From: Ricordea florida
Lineage: Eukaryota > Cnidaria > Anthozoa > Corallimorpharia > Ricordeidae
DNA length: 64,000 nucleotides
Reading direction: 5' to 3'
Assembly: GCA_949710005.1 (NCBI GenBank)
Contig: OX453286.1
Location: forward strand, 6,020,201-6,084,200
Shown here piece after piece: positions 23,149-32,186 of this stretch. The stretch's first letter is position 1. The number at the start of each line of letters is the position of its first letter. Below the pieces are notes generated by a model that searched no databases, was not told the DNA's origin, and saw only the letters and a list, made by a program, of their open reading frames with translations. The position numbers and the translations under genes are program-made.

Positions 23149-23273
23149 GGATATTTCAAAATTGTCTCAAATTTCACTCGCCTAACGGCTCTTGAAATTA
23201 CGTACAGCAATTTTGAAATATCCCTCGTGGTATTTATACCAAATATCACTGCAAATCATGCTATTACCTATTC
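22694..23273 (+). repeat. 290-bp MITE-like unit in tandem (2 copies)
   Basis: Two almost identical 290-bp units (22694-22983 and 22984-23273) start TTATACTACTACATGAG. Each contains internal inverted segments (GTGGTATTTATACCAAATAT paired with a TTTGGCATAAATACCAC block). They are inserted in the segment that is uninterrupted near 26935. A tandem MITE may reflect insertion of one copy into another or unequal exchange. Confidence 0.7.
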
Positions 23274-23339
23274 AAATAATGGGGATTACGCTGATATAAA
23301 AGATATAAAATAAAATATGAAAGCATTGTGACTTCTTCA

Positions 23340-23960
23340 AAAACTAGCTTCGCGAGGTTTTTGCGGGAGTCGTATTTCTAGTTAAATATTTTAAAGGTGT
23401 CCGTTCGCAGGCCAGGTTACCTGGCAATAGTAACGCACTTGAGAACGCTGAATTTCCGCCATTATTCGGTGATGCCTTTTTGAAAGTAATGTAAATTTTG
23501 TGGAAATCGATTTCACTCGTCCTGGAAGTACATCCCAGCAAGGTTATCTCCGAGATATTCAAGAAAGATTAGCCCGAGATCGTCGCCGAGTAAGTTCGAA
23601 TACCGTAAAAATCAACACGAGGAAAGCACGACTCAAAGCAGGGATAGAGAAACGACAGCAGGGAGAATAACAACAGAAATCGCAGCCAAGACAACAACTG
23701 CTCGTTCCAGAAAAAGGCAAACGAAACAGCAGGGAAAAGGACCAGGAATTCAATCAAGTTAGTTTTGAATTTGAATGTGTTATTGATAGAAATACAGGAC
23801 ATGAGTGAACGATTACATAACGAAATATATTGGTGTACTACATTTAGCAAAACGACTTAAAAGGGACACCGAGTAAGAACGACTTCAACGATTGGAGATG
23901 TCTCTGGAAAATAATTCTACTAGAAATACGACTCCCGCAAAAACCTCGCGAAGCTAGTTT
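23340..23960 (+). mobile_element. Foldback element holding an inverted fragment of the 1.3-kb family
   Basis: Inverted ends read CTTCAAAAACTAGCTTCGCG (about 23334) and its reverse complement (near 23960). The interior at 23395-23925 is the reverse complement of the middle of 18497-19798. Its plus-strand coding-like stretch (about 23490-23900) has in-frame stops. The same end sequence also appears once at about 27020-27070. Confidence 0.6.
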
Positions 23961-24004
23961 TTGAAGAAGTCACAATGCTTTTATATTTTATTTTATATTT
24001 TTTA

Positions 24005-24410
24005 TATCAGCGTAATCCCCATTATTTTATTTGTTATGCTATGTTTGGTACAAAATTAGTGACACCTGGTGAAAATTACATGATCAGTATACCGGTCAAC
24101 ACAGTGCTTAAAAATTGACCTTCATTTAGTTCTTTCACTGCCACTGAGATTGCACCAGAGGGAATAGAAGTAAAATTATTTATTATCTTCACAGGGAATA
24201 CAGAGTCGATGAATTACCACAATAATATTCACTTAACACAAATTGAAAATGATTGTAAATCTTTTGCAGGTGAAATCTTGAAGAGTTGATATAAATGCTT
24301 GTGTTTACCATGGTGTAAAAACCTGTTTTTTTTTAGTTTTATTTTCTTAGTCTCTACTGCTTTGTCTCCTTTGTTGTACATCCCTTTTAAACACAATATG
24401 TTCTTACACT
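24005..24410 (-). repeat. Inverted copy of 22310-22690
   Basis: Reverse complement of the right part of R1. Together with 22310-22690 it brackets the 290-bp tandem units and the foldback element as one large palindrome-like structure. Confidence 0.65.
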
Positions 24411-24433
24411 GTTATAACAACTGCAATGTTATA

Positions 24434-25117
24434 ACAACTGCAACTCTCTGTGTTGGGAATTTCTTCAAAATGGAAACGCTATCGCTTTATTATGAAAAAT
24501 ACCTACTTACATTCTCTTGTAATCTGTTGGTCGTCTTCCTATTCCGTTTTTAGACTAATAGAATTATTTTCCAGAGACATCTCCAATCGTTGTAGTTGTT
24601 TCTACTCGGTTTCCCTTCTAAGCCGTTTTGCTAAATTTAGTACGCTAATATATTTCGTTATGTAATCGTTCACTCCTGTTCTGTATTTCTATCAATAACA
24701 CATTCAAATTCAAAACTAACTTGGTTGAATTCCTGGTCCTTTTCCCTGCTGTTTCGTTTGCCTTTTTCTAGAGCGAGCAGTTTTTGTCTTTGCTGCGATG
24801 ACGGATGTCTGTTGTTATTCGCCCTGCTGTCGTACTCTTTCCCTGCTTTGAGTCGTGCTTTCCTTGTGTTGATTTTTACGGTGTTCGAACTTACTCGGCG
24901 ACGATCTCGGGCTACTCTTTCTTGAATATCTCGGAGATCATCTTGCTGGGATACACTTCCAGGACAAGTGAAATCCGTTTCCACAAAATTTACATTTCTT
25001 TCAAAAAGGCATCACCGCATTCGAAATGGCGGAAATTCAGGAGTTCTCAAATACGCTACTATTGCCAGGTAACCTGGCCTGCGAACGGACACCTTTAAAA
25101 TATAGATATATATATAT

Positions 25118-25148
<31 letters not shown>

Positions 25149-25543
25149 CATATATAAAAACTCTCGGCTCGATTTACTCGGGCTTGCGAGCCACGTGGTC
25201 TGACCGGAAGCGACACGATTAGTAACCTCGCTACGCTCGGCCTTCGGCCTCGCTTCGCGAGGAATTAGTCTAAAAACGGAATCGGAAGACGACCAACAGA
25301 TTACAAGAGAATGTAAATAGGTATTTTTCATAATAAAACGATCGCGTTTCCAGTTTGAAGTAATTCCCAACACAGAGATTTGCAGTTGTTATAGCAATCA
25401 TTTATAACGATGTGATCTGATATCATTGCAACAGTGAAAATATTGTAAATTTTCTTGATCTAGCAGTTATGTTAAACATTTTCAACAGAATATATACCCA
25501 GTGTCACTATAAAGTACTGGTTCTGTAATATTATCAGTGATCA
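24434..25543. mobile_element. Second copy of the 1.3-kb element (left end truncated)
   Basis: Same order as 18497-19798: coding-like minus-strand stretch (24560-24984), TA tract, GC-rich palindromic block, then the right terminal inverted repeat. The outer left end is missing and replaced by the duplicated words GTTATAACAACTGCAA. The minus-strand frame at 24670-24984 is the longest surviving version, about 104 codons, charged and Q/R-rich, of unknown function. Confidence 0.6.
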
Positions 25544-25544
25544 A

Positions 25545-26935
25545 TAGACAAATGACAAATGACTGCACTAGATTCTAAGCCTTTAAGAAGAAATGGTATT
25601 GTTTGGAGCTGTTTTGATTACTACCACCTCTGATGGAAAGCCTATTAAGAAGATTTTTGTATTGTTTTTAGTTGTAGAGTAACAATAACTTTACCAAGAT
25701 TAGGACATGAATCCCACCCCATAAAAATATTTTATGTTTAACATAAAAAATATATAACAATAATAATATCAATACCAGTAATAATAATAGAAATGATAAT
25801 AATAATGATAATAATATAATGATAGTTTGTCTCGTTACTATAAGTCATTGGTTACAAGTTCAATACCTCTGGCTGCCATGACTTTTTCGATGAAATACCA
25901 TCCTTATATTAAATCTTTCTTCTGCAGTTTTTATAATAGAAATTTTCATATATTCAAAATAATGTACTATTCTATGGTTGGGTATGGATATTTTGCCTGT
26001 TTCTGTAACAGCACAATTAAACTTTCATGTGGTATATACTTTTGACTGATTGATGTTGATTTCACATTATTTTTTTACAGGAGTACGTAGTGCAGCAATC
26101 TTTTTGAACATATTAAGATTTCAATAACTCTTTCTTACATGTATTGTTTTTATGATATGACCTAAAAATAGCACAACCACATACTATACAGTCGGCACTC
26201 ACTATTACCAAACCTTTATTCAAAGCTTTTGTAGAATCCAATTGTTTTACCCCCAATTTTTTGTTATGTAATGACATTGTATCTCACACTTCTGTTGATA
26301 TGGCATCTCTTTTGAGGGAAAAGGAATTTTTCTATCTACCACTGGGGGTACCATTGCAACTGAAAAGAGTACACACATTAAAACATGCACTATTCATAAT
26401 GCTCTCAATTGTGGTTACCCGGGAATGAAATAATGACTGCAGTAGACAAGAAAATATCTAATCAGAAGATTCTTCTTACAATGAATCTCATGCAATTATA
26501 ACCAAAAAACATAAACAAAAAATAATTGTAGCATTCAACTCATCCTCTGTGTAAGAACATATTGTGTTCAAAAGTGATGTACAACAAAGAAGACAAAGCA
26601 GTAGAGACTAAGAAAATAAAACTAAAGAAAAAAAAACACAGGTTTTTACACCGTGGTAAACACAAGCATTCATATCAAGTCTTCAAGATTTCACCTGCAA
26701 AAGATTTACAATCATTTTCAATTTGTGTTAAGTGAATATTATTGTGATACTTCATCGACTCTGTATTCCCTGTGAAGATAATAAATAATTTTACTTCTAT
26801 TCCCTCTGGTGCAATCTCAGTGGCAGTGAAAGAGCTAAATGAAGGTCAATTTTTAAGCACTGTGTTGAGCGGTATACTGATCATGTAATTTGCACCAGGT
26901 GTCACTAATTGTGTACCAAACACAGCATAAGAAAT
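25545..26935 (+). repeat. Direct repeat R2
   Basis: Counterpart of R1 without the 1063-bp insertion and without the 290-bp tandem units. It shows the ancestral order for both events. No gene found. Confidence 0.7.
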
Positions 26936-27537
26936 AAAATAATGGGGATTACGCTGATATAAAAAATAAAATATATAATATAAAAAAAATAAAGAATAAA
27001 ATATGAAAGCATTGTGACTTCTTCAAAAACTAGCTTCGCGAGGTTTTTGCGGGAGTCGTATTTCTAGTTTACTGCGGGACTGCGGGAGCAGAAGTTTAAT
27101 GTCACGCAATCGTGGCCGGGTATTCTGAAGTTTAGCCTTTTTTACTGATCGATCGCTGTGTTATCGTATATTCGGACCGTTGCTTTATGCGTTGCGAAAT
27201 TTGCGTTTCACCGTTCAAGTTACAAAAACGCTACTTCGATGGAAATACGTTACCAGTAAACAGAACGAAAGTTGTATTTTATAACTGACTATAAACATTT
27301 CATGAAGTATATCTTCCTTCCTGACACTCCATTTACATTTTTCACCTTAGCTACCGAATAAGACAGGCTTTCCTCTATACATCAACCAGGTTGCTAGTGA
27401 CCTGGCCATATCTTTTCATTTTCGTAGTTTCAAGCAAGAGCCTCCCGTTACACGAAGTACATTTGTCGTATGCTTGGGAAATGACTTGTAAAAGACGACG
27501 GAAACTTGCCTTACAGCAAACGGGTCTTGACAAACTG

Positions 27538-27590
27538 CGAGCCAGCGAGCCAGCGAGCCAGCGAGTCGTGCGAGTCATCATGTGAGCTAT
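27538..27590 (+). repeat. GCGAGCCA short tandem repeats (left of pair)
   Basis: Three perfect GAGCCAGC units plus variants. The reverse complement of this word family (TGACTCGCATGGCTCGC) is repeated at 28156-28240. The two tracts face each other across about 560 bp. Confidence 0.6.
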
Positions 27591-27822
27591 GCGAGACAGA
27601 TTTATATTCCCAGTCCATTTTCCTTTCTCCGGCTTTTGGCTATTTGACACGAGTTTTCGCTATCCTCGCTCTCTTTTCAATATAGTTTTGTTATCTGCCT
27701 TTATCTTTTCCATCTTTTGTTCAGGTAAGTTTTGTTTTGTTTTGTTTTGTTTTGATGTTTTATTTATAAGTGTAGTCGCAAACGATTGAAAATTCATGCA
27801 TATCATTTACATGCTATTACAG

Positions 27823-27976
27823 ATTCATGGCAAATGGACGTCTGCAAAGCCTCCTGGAGGCCAATAAGCGGGGATTAACACTACGTTATGACCCGCCTGC
27901 TTCGAGAAATCTATGTTTTTATCGTGACTTACCTGACATATGGTGTGACTCATTAAACGTGACCGAAGAAGAACCT
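27823..27976 (+). CDS. Possible exon with weak OTU-like N-terminal pattern
   Basis: Acceptor CTATTACAG (to 27822) precedes about 50 codons from ATG 27827, ending at a GTAAAC donor (27977). A 5' untranslated exon may end at the consensus CAG/GTAAGT at 27723-27724. The peptide has RGLTLRYDPPASRNLCFYRD, reminiscent of the DPPANGNCFYR start of OTU-domain proteins but missing the exact catalytic spacing. It is probably a fragment of a mobile-element-borne gene. Low certainty. Confidence 0.25.
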
Positions 27977-28155
27977 GTAAACCTTTGTTTAACGAATTCT
28001 CAAACCTTAAATTGTTATTGTTTCACCTCGTTCAATTTGTATGTTGGCGAATTTTTCTGAAGCTGAATTTTAAATGACGTGCCTTTGGAATAAATACGTT
28101 ACTTAGTTACAGAGGCTAGTTTTTTTGTAGTTTACGTTAAAAACAAAGTTATTTT

Positions 28156-28240
28156 ATGCTGACTCGCATGGCTCGCTTGGTGACTCGCATGGCTCGCACA
28201 TTGACTCGCATGACTCGCTGGCTCGCTGGCTCGCATATTG
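28156..28240 (-). repeat. GACTCGCATGGCTCGC short tandem repeats (right of pair)
   Basis: Imperfect 16-bp units, complementary to the tract at 27538-27590. Confidence 0.6.
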
Positions 28241-28515
28241 TACACACTCCAGCAAACGAAGTAATTGCCGTCATCTTCTTGGATAGGGGTATGTATCCCC
28301 AAAGGCCCACGACGTTGAGGAATTTCGAGAAAAGGAGAAGAGGTACTGGAGAGAACGAAGGATTGAGTAACTGGACAGGGGATACACTTAGGGACAAACG
28401 TTGCGGTTGTGGCGGAGTAAGAGGTACTGGCAAAGACTGAAAAGAGCTTGACGTAGGAGAAGAGGAACTGAATAAAGAAGTGCACATGGGACGACGTACC
28501 ATCTCTACTAGATCT

Positions 28516-28691
28516 AGAACCTTCTCCAGCCACTCTACATTACTTTCCACTTGTAACTTGGACTTCGAAGCAAAGTATCGTTCCTTTAAAGCTGCTAGTC
28601 GGTTTGATTCTTCAAGAGGAACTTCGACTGAAGCGAAAATCCGCTTCTCTCGCGCCTTGGTTTCTTGAATTGTTCGGCAATATTCCTGCAT
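28516..28691 (-). CDS. Possible coiled-coil exon, host gene fragment
   Basis: On the minus strand, an acceptor-like GAGGCAG precedes an ATG-containing exon encoding a charged helix (REKRIFASVEVPLEESNRLA, then ALKERYFASKSKLQ), ending at donor GTACGT near 28516. Possible upstream start codons lie at 28922 (MANSSQKAEYD) and 29042 (MADKAEVN) but hit stops soon. No family recognised. Confidence 0.3.
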
Positions 28692-29910
28692 TCTGCCTCA
28701 GTGTACATAAAGCACCGAAAGTATCGAAAAAAATAACTAGGTAAGTTGCTTACGCATGTAGAATACACAACTACTGCTTTTCGTGTAAGTGCAGATTCGA
28801 AAACAGGGAAATCTGCGGGAAGAACGGGTCAAGTGGACAGTCTCGTTTCCAACAGGGCGCCAAATTCAAAAACCGAACGTATTTCTCTATCATATTCGGC
28901 TTTCTGGCTGGAGTTGGCCATGGAAAACTGCTCAGTCAAGGTTTTTTCATTGATAGCAAAATGGTATTAAGTGAATATTTTATTTTTACCTTTAGCTTGA
29001 AGGGGTTTGCACTAGGGAAATGTTCACTTCAGCTTTGTCCGCCATTTTGAAGCGGAATTGAGAGGAGGATCCAGACCTTTTATACCGGAACTTCTTGTGG
29101 TAACCACAGGTTAGAAAGTGCGGGCCTGGATGCACTTAAGGGCAGATACTAGAACGAGAGTGTATAATTTTAGATTACAAAATGTACATTCGTGTGGACG
29201 TTTTTTGGGAAGTTTGCATTGAGTTGTAGTAGATCAGCTCCGTAAATCGGAACATGTCAAACAGCTCCTTCAAAAAATAAAAGTGGTTTACCAGAAAAAT
29301 TAACCGTCCAAAAACTGAACAGTATAAAATATAACGCAACTCACCTTATCTTCACGGCAATATGAATTTAAATAGATCGTGAAAAATCTTCGCAATCACA
29401 GCAAATCGTCTCAAAAGCAACACCTATAAAACAACTCCAAAACGTAACGTTTGTAATCTTCCATGCCTTGATTTTATGTGACAAACTGTTGAGATTGACT
29501 CATTTTTCGCATTGTGAGATTGACTCATTATTTGCATTCCGATCGTTTTTTAAGTGGAAGAAGAAAATTTTAAAGTTCCGCTTTGTGCTTGCCTGTTAAC
29601 GTGGCGCGAGCACGGGAAGGGAACTTTCCGATAGCCAACTATACTGAATTTCTATTAGTCGTCTCCTGTTGCTGAAATTCTTAACTGATCTTTTATTGGC
29701 TATCTATTTAGCACTAAAATTCCAAGAAACGCGCGTGACTGAATCTGCGTGTTTTTCCAGGAAAGCTGCCAGGGCATTAAACTAGAATAGAGATTAAATT
29801 TTGTGCCTTCGGAAAACCTCTTTGGGTTTTGTGAACTGACGGTAAGTTGGACAGGAAATTACAATTTCATTCAAGAGTTCGAAAGTGAAATACAAAATTA
29901 CGGGGATTCG

Positions 29911-30973
29911 CAGTGCTCGAAATTAGAAAAAAATCCAGGTTGTCCTTATGGCAAATGCCGGACAACCTGGCCCCTAACTTTGGTTGCCCTGATAAGGACT
30001 TGGTTGCCCTTGACATGTTCTATGATTTTTACCTAGTTATAGGGTTTGACCAGAGAAATAATACCCCTATCAGAATGCCTCTGTTTTTATAGTTTTTGAA
30101 GTGCTGCGAGTAATAAATATTTAATATTTCAAACAAAGTAAGTATAACCCGCCCATTATTATCACGATACGCGGGCAAATTGAAAACCGCCCTCTTGAAA
30201 ACACGCGCTTTGCGGGCCGCAAAGGACTCCTAGCGGGCCGTTAATGCATTAACAGCCCGCTTAACTTTCCATACCATAGTTTCATGCTACATCTCTGTTA
30301 AACATTTTTTTTCTTACTAAATGAATTTGTACGATTTGGCCTTGTGTATTGATAATAATGATAATCGCATGACTTTTGTCGGTATTTAGTTTATTTGTGT
30401 CCCTCGTAGCATCATTTGCGCCCTTGCGCTTCGCGCTCGGGCCACAAAATAAACTATATGCCCTCCAAAAGTCATGTGATTGTCCTATTTACTTCATTAT
30501 AAAGCTAACAATTATTACTCTTACCTCAAAATCGTCGCTTGAAATATCTGTAAGCACTGATCCCACAATGCCCCAGAAAGGACTAAATACGCATGCATCA
30601 TAATATTTTGAGGAGGTCTGGGTTTGAAGACAACACGACAAGCTTGTCGTGGCTTACTGACTCAAACGAAAGGCGTTCAATTAACGGTTACAACCTTCCA
30701 TTTCCTTTGTTTTACAAATTGTCATGGATCCTCATCCATCTATCAGTATCAGGAGATAAACCTCGCATTTAGAGCTGTTTTCGTGTCTCACGTTTATAGC
30801 TTCTGTTCTTTATTCTGTTACGCATTACGGTAATGTAAGTACTTCAATTTTTTCCTAGGTTGTCCGACGAATTCTTCTCGGGCAACTAGCCCTTCATTTT
30901 TCCTAAAAAATGGTTGCCCGAACGGAGTTTTAGTTGTCTCGGGCAACCGGGCAACCGCTAATTTCGAGCACTG
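29911..30973. mobile_element. 1063-bp hAT-like non-autonomous element, copy 2
   Basis: Same length and almost the same sequence as 20905-21967 (one noted difference is A to G inside GACAAGCTT-TCGTGG). Flanked by GATTCG on both sides, with one extra T on the right. Duplication copy 1 (around 1330) lacks it. Confidence 0.75.
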
Positions 30974-31040
30974 TGATTCGCCGAAAACTTGAGAGTAATT
31001 TATTCAACATGACCGACTGCTGCATAATTTTGCATTTCAG

Positions 31041-31945
31041 TGTTTTCTGGAAGGAAGCAGCACCTATCGAACATATGCAGGACAAAATGACGTCTCTTCA
31101 CGCTTTTCTCAAGGCTTTAAGTGAAGATGAGATTTCTAGAAGTGTCGTAGTATCGAATATTTCTCCGGAAACTAAGGCCCTGTCCACACGTATCCGGATA
31201 TTTTGGAAAACGGAGATTTTTTTTCTCGTATTTTCTCGTATTTTCTCGCCCGTCCACACGAATACGCTAAAGCCAGGTAAATACGCTAGCTCTCTCTATA
31301 GAGTATGCGCTATAACCAATAGAGCATGCGCTGTGGAAGAGACTGAAGCCCGCGGAATTCATTTCTTGGCGCCATCTTTGTTTGTTCCTCGTCGCGTCGC
31401 GTGGGTTGTAACCTGTTTTATCCGCTTGAAACTGTTTCAAAATGTCGTCAAAGTCTGGTCAAAAAGCCACCACCAAATCAAAATCAAAAGGCAAGGGGAA
31501 CTGTAGTCGCTAAAAGTGATAATTCTCCTATACTAATTTACTATTCTAGGGTAGTGGGTTGCAGGCGAATAGACTTCAGTGTAGGCGAAACGTCTCAGAA
31601 CGTGTAGGCGAATCGACTCAAGTGCAGACAAATCGACTTGTAGGCGAATCATCCTGTAGGCGAAACGACCGACATCCTGCCTTATCGGTTTTAAAGATGC
31701 AAACTTTTTGCGGGAAGGACTGGATCTTAACTATGACGTCATCGTATTCGAAAACCTCCGTTTCGCCCGTCCACACGAATACGATAAATCTCCGTTTTAA
31801 AAAATATCCGGATACGTGTGGACGGGGCCTAAAGAAGAAGCAATTATTGTCCATTTTCAAAAGCGTAGACATGGCGGGGGAGACGTATCGGCGGCAGCGC
31901 TGGTTGACCAAAACAAAGCAGTAGTGACATTCGATGACCCAGAAA
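31041..31945 (+). pseudogene. RRM-like exon, probable 5' part of the Deltex-like gene, interrupted
   Basis: Acceptor TGCATTTCAG (to 31040), ATG at 31075, RRM-like domain (RSVVVSNISPETK, then KEEAIIVHFQKRRHGGGDVS and AVVTFDDPE), donor GTAAG at 31946. The coding frame is split after the PETK codons by a 654-bp MITE (31176-31829). Read-through adds unrelated residues and then a stop. RRM-like N termini occur in DTX3L and PARP14. The next plausible coding exon downstream is the RING exon at 49276, so this may be exon 2 of that gene. It works only if the MITE is spliced out or skipped. Confidence 0.6.
31176..31829. mobile_element. 654-bp PIF/Harbinger-like MITE carrying a promoter-like segment
   Basis: Terminal inverted repeats GGCCC-GTCCACACGTATCC. 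Flanked by TAA (31173-31175 and 31830-31832); the empty site is in copy 1 near 1155. Inside are a CCAAT word and GCATGCGC (NRF-1-like), a leader, and ATG 31442 opening 23 codons (MSSKSGQKATTKSKSKGKG). There are also about six imperfect GTAGGCGAA-CGACT units at 31560-31665. The coding-like segment may be a captured first exon. Confidence 0.75.
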
Positions 31946-31950
31946 GTAAG
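31946..31950 (+). other. Target-site duplication, left (GTAAG)
   Basis: Also the 5' splice site of the host exon ending at 31945. The second copy is at 47428-47432. Confidence 0.85.
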
Positions 31951-32186
31951 AGAGATATGTAATTCACTGATACGAGGACAAAATAATTAATAAAAAATTG
32001 TTCAAGGATTTATCAGAAAATTAAACAGAGATTTTTTTCCCGTTTACAAAAGTATCCGCAAATCCGCAAAAAATAACCAAAGATTTATCAGAAAATTAAA
32101 CAGAGATTTTTACCAAGAAAGAAAATAAAATTTTGAATTTTTAATGTTAATTTAAAGACATAACTTATGAAAGTATAAATGGAGAA
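31951..32186 (+). repeat. Polinton left terminal inverted repeat
   Basis: About 236 bp, nearly identical to the reverse complement of 47193-47427. It ends inside the coding region, after the first codons of the polymerase gene. It contains a roughly 33-bp direct subrepeat (32001-32036 and 32078-32111; shared TTTATCAGAAAATTAAACAG), the double word CCGCAAATCCGCAAA, and the promoter-like TTTAAAGACA. Confidence 0.93.
32151..32160 (+). promoter_or_regulatory. TTTAAAGACA motif before polymerase gene
   Basis: 28 nt before ATG 32179. Part of the element-wide motif set and inside the inverted repeat. Confidence 0.5.

Larger units (their letters stand above)
29560..31950 (+). repeat. Inverted segmental duplication, copy 2 (left part)
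   Basis: Plus-strand counterpart of 1-1625 (reverse complement). A probable 5' untranslated exon ends at 29841 with donor GTAAGT, which is conserved in both copies. Copy 2 has since received the 1063-bp element in intron 1, the 654-bp MITE in the coding exon and the Polinton at the next donor. It resumes at 47433. Confidence 0.85.

Noticed and set aside
28149..28515. Long minus-strand frame continuing past the coiled-coil exon
   Set aside because: After the GTACGT donor the frame is low-complexity S/P-rich and runs into short tandem repeats, so it is probably intronic read-through.
31618..31911. Minus-strand frame across the MITE and RRM exon
   Set aside because: It is antisense to the RRM-like exon and MITE repeats. 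A shadow frame.
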